This document shows, piece by piece, positions 54,101 to 63,540 of a DNA stretch of 64,000 nucleotides. The translations under genes were made by a program, and so were the position numbers. How positions within the stretch are numbered: position 1 is the stretch's first letter; every line of letters starts with the position of its first letter. Source of the DNA: Sceloporus undulatus (lineage: Eukaryota > Chordata > Lepidosauria > Squamata > Phrynosomatidae); contig NC_056523.1 in assembly GCF_019175285.1 (NCBI RefSeq), positions 110,124,279-110,188,278 of the forward strand. The letters run 5' to 3'. The notes under the pieces were generated by a model, which was given only the letters and a program-made list of their open reading frames with translations, was not told the DNA's origin and did not search any database.

Positions 54101-55182
54101 TCCCACCATTTTGAATAATTATTGGTTGGTATCCAAGCTACATCCATAGTGTTGAGTCTAGTGATGACACCCAACTCTAACTTCCCACCTGATTCCAAGA
54201 AAGTTGTCTTGGTACTGAACCAATGTCTGTTGTCAGTAATGGACTGGATGAGGGCAAACAAACTGAAATTAATCCAGACAAGACAGAGATGTTCCTGGTC
54301 AGACGAATGACAGATCAGGGAATAGGAACTCTGCCTGGCAAAGGGTCACACACACCCTGAAATCTCAGGCTCACAGCATGCATGTTCTCTTGGACTCAAC
54401 TCTGAGCCTGAATGTCCAGATTTTAGTGATGGCCAAGAGTGTATTTTCATACTTAAACTAGTGTGCTAGCTGCACCCACTCCTTGGGATATCAGATCTGG
54501 CTATGCCTTAAGTACATCTCATTTGGACTACTGTAATGCACTCTACATGGGGTTGCCTTGGAAACTTCAGCAGGTCCAAAAAGCTGCAGCCAAAATATTG
54601 GTGAGGTCAGTCATAGGGCGCATATAACTCCCTTGTAAAAAAAGCTTCACTGGCTATTGGCTTGTTTCTGGGCACAATTCAAAGTGCTGGTCATGACCTA
54701 TAAAACCTTATATGGCTTAAGTCCAGACTGAGAGACCGTTTCCCCCCATATGAACCTGTCAGAACCATAAGATCCTCAGGGGAAGGGTTTCCCTTAGCCC
54801 TGCCACCATAACTGGTTTGTTTGGTGAAGGCGCAAGAGAGAGCCTTCAGTCACTACTCCCACCCATTGGAACTCCCTTCCGTGCAAGGCTAGGCTGGCCC
54901 TCTCTTCTCTCCTTTTGCCACCAGGCTTTCAATATTGTACCCAAGGAAGCTTCTTATTGAGATGTTTGCTTGGATATGTTTTTAATGGTTTCATATTTTT
55001 AGTTTAGTATTTTTAAGGATTTAACATTATTAACTTGTTGTATTAATGTGGTGTTTAAACTGTTTTAAAACTGCACATACAAACAAGTTTTTCATGTTTC
55101 CATTTCAACTCACTCAAACCAACAATTAATAAAAATGTACTAGGTGCTTGTTTTATGAATAGTGGGTACTTACCTGAGGCAT
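42059..55182 (-). CDS. CREBRF: CREBRF (CREB3 regulatory factor), eight coding exons
   Basis: The spliced product has 628 residues and follows vertebrate CREBRF (639 in human as I recall). In known biology it is a nuclear bZIP-like protein that binds and destabilises CREB3/Luman and influences the ER stress response, glucocorticoid signalling and energy storage. Coding exons run, in gene order, 55182-55174, 52475-52350, 51384-50328, 47838-47647, 45334-45145, 44280-44207, 43598-43476 and 42174-42059. All junctions are GT-AG and the phases agree. Visible blocks are an N-terminus with [20 protein letters not shown], the conserved WEQWDTY and [20 protein letters not shown], an acidic stretch at about residues 345-397, the basic region [20 protein letters not shown], a zipper-like helix, and the C-terminus [16 protein letters not shown]1 lies downstream on the same strand. 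Confidence 0.97.
42175..43103. other. CREBRF last intron, no recognised features
   Basis: AT-rich intron sequence. Open stretches on both strands lack support. Confidence 0.45.
43104..43388. mobile_element. Hairpin-rich GC element in CREBRF intron
   Basis: The left end has TATACAGACCAGCACTTTG, near the TACAGAC group. GGTGCTGCATC and GATGCAGCACT pair, with GATGCCCC and GGGGGCGTC outside them. Relative of 28405-28690. It lies about 90 bp from CREBRF exon 7. Confidence 0.6.
43476..43598 (-). CDS. CREBRF: CREBRF coding exon 7
   Basis: 123 nt between the acceptor CTATAG and the donor GTAAGT. It encodes (D)[18 protein letters not shown], then [12 protein letters not shown], which continues the coiled-coil part. 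Confidence 0.94.
43599..44206. other. CREBRF intron 6, no recognised features
   Basis: No repeat or exon seen between exons 6 and 7. Confidence 0.45.
44207..44280 (-). CDS. CREBRF: CREBRF coding exon 6 (bZIP)
   Basis: 74 nt after the acceptor TTCACAG. It encodes (R)[18 protein letters not shown] and GLNTEY, the second half of the basic region and the first zipper turns. The donor is GTAAGC. Confidence 0.94.
44333..44646. mobile_element. hAT-like non-autonomous element
   Basis: CAGTGGTTGCCAACCTTTTC at the left faces CCCTGGGGTTGGGAACATTT at the right. It begins about 50 bp upstream of CREBRF exon 6 in the intron. Old copy. Confidence 0.6.
44647..45144. other. CREBRF intron 5 remainder
   Basis: Nothing recognised up to the exon 5 donor. 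Confidence 0.4.
45145..45334 (-). CDS. CREBRF: CREBRF coding exon 5 (basic region)
   Basis: 190 nt after the acceptor TAAAAG. It encodes (G)[36 protein letters not shown] and [13 protein letters not shown], the start of the bZIP basic region. The donor is GTAACA. Confidence 0.94.
45552..46533. mobile_element. 982-bp GC-rich element with GGCGGGATACAGACGGGC ends
   Basis: The ends GGCGGGATACAGACGGGCA and GCCCGTCTGTAACCCGCC are inverted repeats, with a 3-bp target duplication ATC at 45549-45551 and 46534-46536. It is CpG-rich and holds GCTGCAGCG-type palindromes and TAGGGTTAGGGTT near 46133-46145. No credible protein seen, so it is non-autonomous. It sits in CREBRF intron 4. Confidence 0.82.
46585..46779. 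mobile_element. Tc1/mariner-type MITE, decayed
   Basis: GTGGGCCCTTGCTATCCACT and the inverse end with GTATCCACAGATTCAATCAT fit the family at 34409-34637. Confidence 0.55.
46780..47195. other. CREBRF intron 4, no recognised features
   Basis: AT-rich sequence between two MITEs. Confidence 0.35.
47196..47583. mobile_element. TA-type MITE (TATAAGTCGA family)
   Basis: CTGTAAGTCGACCACATGTA at one end and CATGGATAAGTCAACACAGG, then GACTTATGAGGATATACAGT, at the other. Its end lies about 60 bp from the CREBRF exon 4 donor. Confidence 0.55.
47647..47838 (-). CDS. CREBRF: CREBRF coding exon 4
   Basis: 192 nt that complete the glycine codon of SEPG and then encode [30 protein letters not shown] and [20 protein letters not shown], ending KNGLHH. 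These are the most conserved CREBRF blocks before the bZIP part. The donor is GTAAGA. Confidence 0.94.
48111..48240 (+). mobile_element. CR1 LINE 3' end
   Basis: The coding end (GAGACTGGATAGCCACCTGT), then CATGGCAGGGGGTTGGACTG and the terminal TCTATGATTCTATGA repeat. CR1 elements typically end in such an octamer repeat. Confidence 0.8.
48616..48837. mobile_element. TA-flanked MITE with CAGTGCGCCC ends
   Basis: The ends CAGTGCGCCCGTGTC and GGAGGGCCCACTG are imperfect inverted repeats with TA flanks at 48614-48615 and 48838-48839. The words ATATGCGG and ATGTGGGGGGATC inside fit a Tc1/mariner-type MITE. Confidence 0.72.
48841..49258. other. CREBRF intron 3, no recognised features
   Basis: Nothing supported here. 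Confidence 0.35.
49259..50068 (+). mobile_element. CR1 LINE, 5'-truncated
   Basis: The plus strand encodes the end of a CR1 reverse transcriptase, for example [39 protein letters not shown] and [20 protein letters not shown], with a few stops or frameshifts (such as after LLDYCV). It ends in the CR1 tail TCTATGCTTCTATGA. It is antisense to CREBRF. Confidence 0.85.
50328..51384 (-). CDS. CREBRF: CREBRF large coding exon 3
   Basis: 1057 nt from the acceptor TGTATAG to the donor GTAATT. It encodes [20 protein letters not shown], the conserved [20 protein letters not shown] block, a serine-rich middle, and an acidic run ending [16 protein letters not shown] reading that begins at the internal ATG (51375) misses only three codons of the exon. 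Confidence 0.96.
51385..52349. other. CREBRF intron 2; contains an L2-like tail
   Basis: Mostly unique. At 51788-51856 there is an L2-type end (TAAGCCGCTCTGATAACTTT, then (AAAT)n). Confidence 0.5.
52350..52475 (-). CDS. CREBRF: CREBRF coding exon 2
   Basis: 42 whole codons between the acceptor TCTAG and the donor GTAAGC. It encodes [20 protein letters not shown] and on to DPDFMYEL, nearly the same as the mammalian N-terminus. Confidence 0.94.
52476..53326. other. CREBRF intron 1, exon-proximal part
   Basis: AT-rich, no recognised element. Confidence 0.4.
53327..53462. mobile_element. Palindromic MITE, decayed
   Basis: GTGGTTCCCAAACTTGTGTC, AGAAGCCCTGGCCAGCAGG and TGGAGTTGCAGCCCAACAGT follow the family at 2484-2636. 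Confidence 0.55.
53790..55065 (+). mobile_element. L2 LINE, 3' part
   Basis: The plus strand carries L2 reverse transcriptase pieces, including [20 protein letters not shown] and, downstream, [20 protein letters not shown]-like sequence, then the L2 tail with GACCGTTTCCCCCCATATGA. Frameshifts and stops interrupt it. It lies in CREBRF intron 1, antisense to the gene. Confidence 0.75.
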
Positions 55183-55317
55183 TTCCACGCCCAGATCTAC
55201 CAAGTCCAAGTCCAAATGCTGTGTTTTGTTTGCTTGCAAATTTCGTTCCAGCTTTTCTTCAGGGTAAACAGGCAGCATATAATTCATGCAATGGAGCGTC
55301 ACAGGGTTTTTCTTCCC
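55174..55317 (-). CDS. CREBRF: CREBRF first coding exon (start ATG at 55182)
   Basis: A 144-nt exon between the acceptor TTTTTCTAG and the donor GTAAGT. The usual CREBRF start gives only MPQ here (ATG 55182-55180, with G at -3). The whole exon is open in the same frame for 48 codons. Upstream in-frame ATGs lie at 55287 and 55278, each with T at -3. I keep the downstream start because it matches the known protein; the rest is annotated as 5' UTR or a possible N-terminal extension. Confidence 0.8.
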
Positions 55318-56310
55318 CTAGAAAAAGCTTCACTTTGACTACATGGAACTCTTCTGGCTCTGGAGACTTTCTGCATGGATGAAAACCAATATTTACATGT
55401 CTGTGTAATAAGGATTTCTGAACAATTTCTCAAGTAGACTTTCTGCCATTTAAGACCAATATAACGAATGCTGAAACCATGCAATAAGACAAGTCTTAGA
55501 TGAATTGTTGTTCTGTAGATTTATTATTTGTTTGATACAATCCTTATCTTAAGCAGTTTACAATCTAAAAATCAAAGCAGGAAAGACGGAGGAAAATCTG
55601 AGAAATGGTGGACAAATGGGAGCAAAGAAGGAAAGGACATATGCTTCAAATACATGTTATTAAACTTAATTATAAGGTAACATGGGAACTTGGGTTGTGC
55701 CAGAGGCTTTACATCAAGGTTGGACAATATGCTCCACAGCCCAGAAGACTATCCTACAACCACCATGGTCACTGTTTTGGGTGACTGGAAGTTACATCTT
55801 TTTGAGGCGGGGTGGGTGGAGCTACCACCAAAAAGTCTTCCCTAGTGATTCTACAAGGTTCTGAATGTCTCTGTGCAGGAAATCCCATTTGTGTGATTGA
55901 CAGAGGATCACAACAAAGAAGAGAATGTTTTTAGTCTGAAAAGCTGGAAACTGGGGAGGGCATCAGAAGCGGTTAATGTACACCCATGGGCCATATGGCT
56001 TTCACGGCTGCTTTACAACAACGAATATTTGCCAATGGTCTGGGATACAGCTCAAAGTATTTACAGACACAAGGGGTGTTGTTTGAGGGAACAGGACAAT
56101 ATCCTTTGGAAAGGCGGTATATAAATAAAATTTATTATTATTATTATTACTATTACTATTATTATTATTATCTGACAACTGAGGTGGGTTAGTACTGGAA
56201 CAGCAAAGGTCATTTTTACAGGGTTGACAAGTTTAAACCAAATGACTTTTTTTAAAAAAAATCTCATTTTTAATTGATATATATTTGAAAAAATCTAATT
56301 GATACTATTG
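55318..56310. other. Region upstream of the first CREBRF coding exon
   Basis: Presumed first intron. A LINE-like tail (AAAGGCGGTATATAAATAAA) with (TTA)n lies at 56110-56171. No 5' exon could be recognised. Confidence 0.45.
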
Positions 56311-56650
56311 TAAATACTCGTGTATAAGTCAACCTCATGTATAAGTCAAGGGCAGTTTTTGGGGCCAAAATCATGGATTTCGATATGATTCGTGGATAAG
56401 TCAAGGGTCAAACACTGGGGCATGTTACAAAAGACCTAAGGGAGGAAACAAAGCATTACTTCCCTCCCTCCTTCTCCCTCTCTGGACCTCTCCCAAGGAT
56501 CATAGTCTCAGCATGGAAAATGGGGAAATAAACCTCTGCACACATTCTCACTCTCTCCCCTTCACTCCCAGGATTTCCAAGGTTCATGGCTTGCAAAACG
56601 GGTTTAAAAGCATTGGCATACTCTCTCTCTCTCTCTCCCTTGCCTCAACA
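56311..56650. mobile_element. TA-type MITE, partial (TATAAGTCAA family)
   Basis: ACTCGTGTATAAGTCAACCT, then GTATAAGTCAAGGGCAGTTT and GTGGATAAGTCAAGGGTCAA mark one end. The other end is missing where CR1 sequence starts. Confidence 0.6.
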
Positions 56651-57600
56651 GCTGTGCCACAAAGGCCATCCAGTCCAACCCCCTGCCATGCAGGAACTCT
56701 CAATCAAAGCATTCCTGACAGATGGCCATCCAGCCTCTGTTTAAAGACCTCCAAGGAAGGAGACTCCACTACACTCCGAGGGAGTGTGTTCCACTGTCGA
56801 ACAGCTCTAACTGTCAGGAAGTTCCTCCTAATGTTGAGGTGGAATCTCTTTTCCTGTAGCTTGCATCCATTGTTCCGGGTTCTGTTCTCTGAAGCAGCAG
56901 AAAACAAGCTTGCTCCCTCCTCAATATGACATCCCTTCAAATATTTAAACAGGGCTATCATATCACCTCTTAACCGCCTCTTCGTCAGGCTAAACATCCC
57001 CCAGCTCCCTAAATAGTTCCTCATAGGGTATGGTTTCCAGCCCCTTCAACATTTTAGTCGCCCTCCTTTGGACACGCTCCAGTTTCTCAATGTCCTTTTT
57101 GAATTGTGGTGCCCAGAACTGGACACAGTATTCCAGGTGGGGCCTAACTAAAGCAGAATACAGTGGCACTATTACTTCCCTTGATCTAGACACTACTATA
57201 CTTCTATTGATGCAGCCTAAAATCACATTGGCCTTTCAAGCTGCCTCATTACACTGTTGACTCATGTTCAACTTGTGGTCTACGTGAACTCTTAGATCCC
57301 TTTCACATGTAGTCTCCTTAAGCCAAGTGTCACCCATCCTATATCTATGCATTTCGTTTTCTGCCCTAAGTGCAGTACCTTACTTTTTTTGTGTTGAATA
57401 TAATTTTGTTAGCTTTGGCCCAGATTTCCAGTTAATTCAAGTCATTTTGAATTTTGATCATGTCCTCTGGGGTGTTAGCTACTCTTCCTAATTTGGTGTC
57501 ATCTGCAAATTTGATAAGTATGCCCCTAATTCTCTCTTCCAATCATTGATAAAGATGTTGAATAGCACTGGCCCCACTGGTCTCTTCTCTCCAGGATGAA
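56651..57600 (-). mobile_element. CR1 LINE, 5'-truncated
   Basis: The minus strand encodes CR1 C-terminal pieces: [40 protein letters not shown] and RRLRGDMIALFKYLKGCHIE. It is broken by a few changes. The tail near 56651 lacks the terminal octamer repeat. Confidence 0.85.
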
Positions 57601-57739
57601 AAGGAGCCATTGTTGAGCATCCTTTGGGTTCGGTCGGACAACCAACAGTTTATTACCAAATCAAAAACATTAAGTGCTCCTGTGAACCCCAAAGAACCCA
57701 GCTATTGGAAAGGTTCCCCATGGTTGTTGTACACGAAGA

Positions 57740-57875
57740 GTGAGAATCATGCAGCCTTGCAGATGTTGTTGAACTACAATTCTCAGCAATCCTCACCATT
57801 GGATATGCTGGCTGGGGCTGCTAGGAGCTGCAGTTCAACAACATACGGAGGGCTTCACAGTTTCTACCCCAGTTC
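57740..57875. mobile_element. Palindromic MITE
   Basis: GCAGATGTTGTTGAACTACA and the inverse GTTCAACAACATACGGAGGG face each other around CTGGCTGGGGCTGCTAGGAG. Confidence 0.7.
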
Positions 57876-59107
57876 TATACAAGCAACTAACTGCTTGGAG
57901 TTGGTTTCCTTTCCAATAGTGTCTGCTGGAACTACAGTACAGTATACAGAACTATAACAGCAGGGACAGTTCTTTTGGTTCCATGTATTAAAGACAAAAC
58001 CTGTTGAATTGCAGGAGTAGAAGTGTGCCTCCAGATTTTATTTTTTAAAAATATATGGCATGCATCTGAAATTTACTACCCTAACAGGTATACCTTACTT
58101 TCATATAGTCTAAAGATGATTTTAATGAGTTACAGAGGATCCCATTTTGGGAGTAAGAAAAGATGTAAGTGCCATAAATAAATTAAAAAATTTACAGTCC
58201 TTTCATTGTTTTACCTGCTTATATTTTAATATTCCATCTTTTAATTAATTTTGACTGTTCTACCCGAACAATCTGTTGCTGTTATTTTAATATCTATGTC
58301 TGTATGGTCTTTATTATAATGATTAACTATTATAAAAAAACTTTGCCAGAATAATTTAGCCTGCAAAGTGTTTAGGACTACTGAAGAAAATTATAGCTTT
58401 GCACTGCAGCAGAAACAGTTTTTCTGTACTATAAGCTCAATAAGCATTCCAAAAGCCACATTACACTACAATAATTACTGAACAAGATAGAATTCCAATT
58501 ACACTATCTGTTTTCAATAAATTTATTCTTTTAGAGCCAATGTAATAAATCAACCACTTAAAGCAATAAATCTTTGTCCTGGTGCTTCCAGCTAGTGCAG
58601 TTTTATTCTGGCAAATCTGATCTTTAGGGTTTCTGGCAAGAAACATTCAATATAACACAATCAGCAAGATTATGCAAAGGAACATCTACAGAATAACCCT
58701 TTCACTGTTGTGGTATGTCACACTGATTTGCAAAAATAGGCTTGTTCATTAACTACTCCAGAAGCAAAAGCTTGCAATTGAACAGATTTGATTGAAATTT
58801 TGTTTTTTATGCATCGAGGTAGAGAAAAGAATTGTAACAAAATTGAACAAATCATCTGCTAGAATAAAGACTGCATTTATTGATAAATGAAAATTAGCAC
58901 ACCTACCATTCTGGACTAAATCCAATGGTTAGTTCCAACCAGAGGAAACTCACTCAGTCAATGGGACAAACTGTTGACAACAAAAGCCCCACCAATTCAT
59001 TGGATCCACTCCCCTAACTAGACTTAGTCTTCTGTTTCTATTTAATAACACTTGATCTACATGCCTCCCTATGTCAGACCTTCCAAAAAAAGCGTAAAAT
59101 GGAATAT
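57876..59107. other. No recognised features
   Basis: AT-rich sequence, presumably CREBRF intron or 5' flank. Confidence 0.4.
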
Positions 59108-59295
59108 CTAAGCTAAAGGATGCTGGACATCATTTTGAGACCTCATCTGACACCACTGTAAGAATTCCTCATGGGTCCAACTTCCTGCTTTTGCAAGATC
59201 TCCAGCTAAAGCATCTCCAGCAGGTAGCTGCCCAGTCTCTTCTTGAAGACATCCAAAGAAGGAGATCCCACCACCTTTTAAGGCAAAGTTCATGG
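59108..59295 (-). mobile_element. Old CR1 fragment
   Basis: Minus strand: GGTGGTGGGATCTCCTTCTT, then TTGGATGTCTTCAAGAAGAG, as in the end of CR1 reverse transcriptase frames. Decayed. Confidence 0.5.
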
Positions 59296-59309
59296 CTGGA
59301 TGTATGCCT

Positions 59310-60970
59310 TTGTTTTTTTTTTAATTAATGTTTTTTGAAATTTTACAAAACAAAACAAATTTAATATTCTTTCCATACATAGATGTACTTCTGCATCTTA
59401 TTTATTTATTTATAAAACCTAAATATCACCTCAGTGCACCCCACCCCCAGAGCCATTCCCTTCTTTATACTCCATCCAAAATTTTAACTCCTCCTGTGGA
59501 GGTAATTTCCCATCTTCTTTTCTTAGTACATTTTCAATAATTTTTTTTCATATTTCATCAATATCATTTCTTTTCCATAATCTTTTTTTACTTTCAATTT
59601 ATATGTTAATTTGTCATTAATTGCTACAGTATATACTCATGTATAAGTCTAGAATTTTTGGTCAAAAATTAACCCCAAATACCTGAGTCGACTTATCTAT
59701 GGGTCTATAAAGTACTATACTTTAACTCTTATTTTAAAAAGGAACCATTCCCTGGTGAAAAGCAAGAGAATAATCTGTCCTGGAAGCAGTGGCCCCCCTC
59801 TATTCTCTCATCCATCCAGCCTTTAGTATGAGCACAAACAGTTATGTCTGCTGGAATTTTATAAGTTCTTTGACATTGTTTTGCCTTGCTCCATCCTTTA
59901 GATCCTTTGCTAATTGCCCCCAAGTTTTACCCTCAACTTATATATGGGTTATATCAAAACCCATAATTTTGGCCCCAAAATCGACCCTCGATTTAAACAT
60001 GAGATCGACTTATAGTCGAGTATATACAGTAACTTCCAAACTTCTTTATACCATTCCTCCAATTTCACATTTTTGTTTTCCAATTTCTTGCTATGATTAA
60101 TCTTGCAGCAGTAAACAAATTTGTTACAAAGGTTTTTCTTCTTTTTTCCATTCTACTTCATTGTATATTGATAACAATACTATAATTGGTTTTCTATCTT
60201 TACATTCATAATATTTTCTATCTCTAATAATACTATTTCCCAAAATTTTGTACATATTTACATTGCCACCACATATGTACATATGATCCTACTTCCCGAT
60301 AGCCTCTCCAGCAATATTTTGAATTATCTTTGTTTATATTATGTAGTCTCGCTGGTGTCAAATACCATTTCCAAATCAATTTATATTAATTTTCCTTAAT
60401 TCGCACCGATAAATTTTTCAAATGTCTTTGTTCCCAAAACTTATTCCATTCATCATCACAAATTTTACATCCTAATGCATCTTCCCATATTTCTTTTAAC
60501 ATAATTTGGTTTAATTTTTTTCCTCTTATTCTCCATTAATACTTTATAAATTTTACTAGTTATACCTTTCATATTTTCATTTTCCTCCATTTCTTTTCCT
60601 TTCTGGATTATTTGATCAAATTGTGTTTTTCTATATTTTTTTCTTCCATTTTTAAAACCACTGTTCTATTTGCATAAAATGTAACCAGGATATATTTATT
60701 CCCCTAAGCTTTTCTTTTATATTTTCTTTTCCTATTTTTAACTCCATCCAATTTTCTATTTTATCTATTTTCCTTTTCTTTAATTCTTTATCTAATAAAT
60801 CTTTTAAATTTTGGGGAAAATTTTTTCCATTATTATAGGTGTTATCGTTGAGTTTTCATTCATTAATCTTTTTTATATTTATTCCATATTTCTAATATAT
60901 TTTTCATAAATGGGTTTTCAATTTCTTTAATTTCTTTCCTACTAAATTCTTTAATTTCCCCCCTCTATTT
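59310..60970 (-). mobile_element. L1 LINE fragment with MITE inserted
   Basis: On the minus strand there are A-rich codons and ORF2 C-terminal words such as KDNSKYCWRGYREVGSYVHM and WWQCKYV, followed by an A-rich 3' part ending near 59310. It carries frameshifts and stops. It is split at 59625-60031 by a TA-type MITE. Confidence 0.7.
59625..60031. mobile_element. TA-type MITE (TATAAGTCGA family) inside L1
   Basis: The ends TACAGTATATACTCATGTAT and ATAGTCGAGTATATACAGTA are inverted repeats. The words GTCGACTTATCTATGGGTC and AAAATCGACCCTCGATTTAA are family marks. Confidence 0.78.
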
Positions 60971-61136
60971 TCATATTGTTCCCAATCAGAATAGAGCTGG
61001 AAAATAAACTACTGTACCTGCAAATAAATGATCATATACCTTTTCAACACAGTAGTCTTTTAAGGTTTTCACAACAATTAGTGATACCTTTAAGCCATGC
61101 AGCTCAATTTCTGGATAATAGTGTTACAGTGGTGCC

Positions 61137-61380
61137 TCGGGTTACGAAATTAATTCGTAACGCGGCCGCTTTCGTAACCCGAAAAGCCTTCGTAAGCCGA
61201 ATTGCCATAGGCGCTAATGGGGAAAAGCCGCGATTCCGTGCGAAAAAGCCGAAAAAAGCACCAAAAGTTTTTTCGTAACCCGAAAAAACATTCGTAACCC
61301 GAAACAATAATTCCCTATGGGATTTTTTCGTATCCCGAAAATTTCGTAACCTGGGTATTTCGTATCCCGAGGTACCACTG
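61137..61380. mobile_element. Second TTCGTAACCCGAA MITE
   Basis: The ends CAGTGGTGCCTCGGGTTACG and CGTATCCCGAGGTACCACTG pair, with TA flanks at 61135-61136 and 61381-61382. Same inner repeats as the 35657 copy, better preserved. Confidence 0.9.
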
Positions 61381-61382
61381 TA

Positions 61383-61885
61383 TTGTTTCCTCACAACATG
61401 TAACTGGAGTGGCAAAAGCAGACTACTGCTCTGTGCATTTCACCCATCAGCCTAGAACAAGTGATATCTTGCTTTCAGAGAAAGACAACCCAAGAAGACA
61501 TACTGGGTATACATCTTACCCAAACACTTGACACAGGGAATTTTTCCAGTATAAATATTGTACATGTGCCATTCCCCATTGTCGTTATAGCCAATAGTTA
61601 ACAAAATCTGTTGATTAGGAGACAACCAACTATAGTCTACTTCTTAGCATTCAACAGGGTCCATTCTAGTCAACTTTTTGACTATGTCTGTAAAACAGAA
61701 AAAGGGACTGAGAATAAAATGACCTTTCCTTTTGCAAATTCACAGACTAAGAACAAAATATATACTGTAGGACAAACATGCCAATTCATTTTTTTTCAAT
61801 GTCCTCCTTATCAGAAGATACCATCAGCGCTAAATGAGATAAAATGCTAATTGCTCAACAGAATTAAGACACACAGATTTATGTA
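61383..61885. other. No recognised features
   Basis: AT-rich sequence without supported genes. Confidence 0.35.
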
Positions 61886-62380
61886 GGCAATTTTGGGGCA
61901 GCCTGTTCCCACCCCTTTCCCCACTGGATCGGGACCTTAGCTGCCACAGCGGCAGCCTCTGAGGCCCCGATCCGCCGCTTTCCAGGCCGTGGGGAAGCGG
62001 CAAAAGACCGCTTCCCCGCAGCCTGGAAAGGGGTGTCCTTGGGGCTTCATGCCCCAAGGACACCCGACAGCGGCGGGGATGAAGAGAAAGGGGCCGCTTG
62101 GCCCCTTTCTCTTTTGTGTCGCTAGTGCAGCCGTGTAAAGGCTGCGCCCAGCGACACAAACCTGGAAGGAGCTCCGTTTTGGAGCTCCATCCAGTGCCAC
62201 GGAAAGAGTGCCTTGGAGTGGCGTGGAAGTGACGTCCCAATGGCGGCGCCCATGTAGAATGGATGCCGCCATTTTGTACGTACTAGGTACATACAAGGGT
62301 TAGGGCATCCGGCAAGGACGCCCTTTCCTAACCCTAGTACATACCTAGTATGTACTTTTTGCGCGTCTGGAACACGCCGT
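61886..62380. mobile_element. Hairpin-chain DNA element (61.9 kb copy)
   Basis: The right end GCGTCTGGAACACGCC is the inverse of GGCGTGTTCCAGACGC, and the left end is more diverged. A 3-bp target duplication GTA lies at 61883-61885 and 62381-62383. Inner hairpins include GGGGAAGCGG/CCGCTTCCCC, GGTGTCCTTGGGG/CCCCAAGGACACC, GAAAGGGGCC/GGCCCCTTTC and GGAGCTCC-type arms, in reverse order to 16944-17491. Confidence 0.78.
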
Positions 62381-62457
62381 AGTTACAAGTCCTGGTGCCC
62401 TTGCAGATGCAATTTACACAACGATACACATTAACTGCATTTGCATTTAACAGCACA

Positions 62458-62740
62458 GGCCTGAACAGACAGCCTTTTAAGCCGCCGTCTGGGTGGTTTG
62501 GAAGTGCAGCATTTTGAAGCTACACGTCATGAAGCTGCCTGGACATCAGGTGGCTACCCAGACGAAGGAGGCTTTATGACTCTCCAGCAGCACAGCGTTT
62601 ATACATTGCATGCCGCCAGAGCGTCATGAAGTTGCCATGGGCCCGTGGTGGGGCTGGCTTTCCCTGGCCAAAAAAGGAACGGATCTTGCTCCTTTTTCAA
62701 CCAAGTTGAAGGCAGATTGGGGTCACGGTGTTGTACAACT
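62458..62740. mobile_element. Hairpin-rich element, relative of 36007-36275
   Basis: Starts GGCCTGAACAGACAGCC, the same outer word as the right end of 26170-26403. It shares CCGTCTGGGTGGTTTGGAAG, GCATTTTGAAGC and the GGAACGGATC/GCTCC stem layout. The right end is unclear. Confidence 0.5.
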
Positions 62741-63540
62741 CATCCGCACAACTATGGAAGATACTGATCATTCACTCTCTGTTGACCCTGTCTGTACAAG
62801 TCCACATTTTCTTGCCAATTTGTCTATGTCTGCATAAACCTTAATCAGTATATCATATCTCTTTGCTTTGAACTGTCCCATCACTCTGCTCAATCCCCTA
62901 CAATACTCCAATTGCTGAACGCAGCAGCAGCACCCTAATCCATCCACTGGTCAATTTGCCTTCCATTTCTATCTTGAAAGAACAGCAACAACCACAAATT
63001 GCACTTAGCTGATTTATTCTTGAAAGACTTCCTTTTTCTTCTTTTTGAAGTCACAGAGGACTATGAGGATTTGTTACTAAAAACTATAGATGCTCTAACA
63101 GACCAAGCAAGTTCCACCCTCTCTGGTCACTTTCTGTATTTTATTCTCTTAAATGAGATGGCTTTTTAAAATGATAGTTGTATTTATAGAAAGGTCTCTT
63201 TTTCTGTCTGCTGCCTGGTGTACTGAATACTTTATAGAGTCAAACCAGACTTCAAATGCACAAAAGAATCATGTGCTCTATTAATAGCTTTGACAAACAA
63301 CTTTGGCATTCAAAACCTTGGTGCCAGATTATGAAAACTGTTTCACATTATAAATATGTGTCCTTATGCAAGAATTTATGCCAACTAACTCAATGGTCAC
63401 ACAGTTATACTTTGCTTCCGCATATTACATAAGCAGCCAGTTTCCTTTGACAAGATGATTTAAAGACAGAATTCCTAATTCCCAATCCTAAATTATCAAA
63501 GCCAAGAATGAGCATATAATAAATATGTAATGTCCACTGA
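62741..63540. other. No recognised features
   Basis: AT-rich sequence; no gene or clear repeat. Confidence 0.35.

Noticed and set aside
53797-54261. 154-codon minus-strand frame
   Set aside because: Antisense to an L2 reverse transcriptase fragment. The plus strand holds the recognisable LINE peptide.
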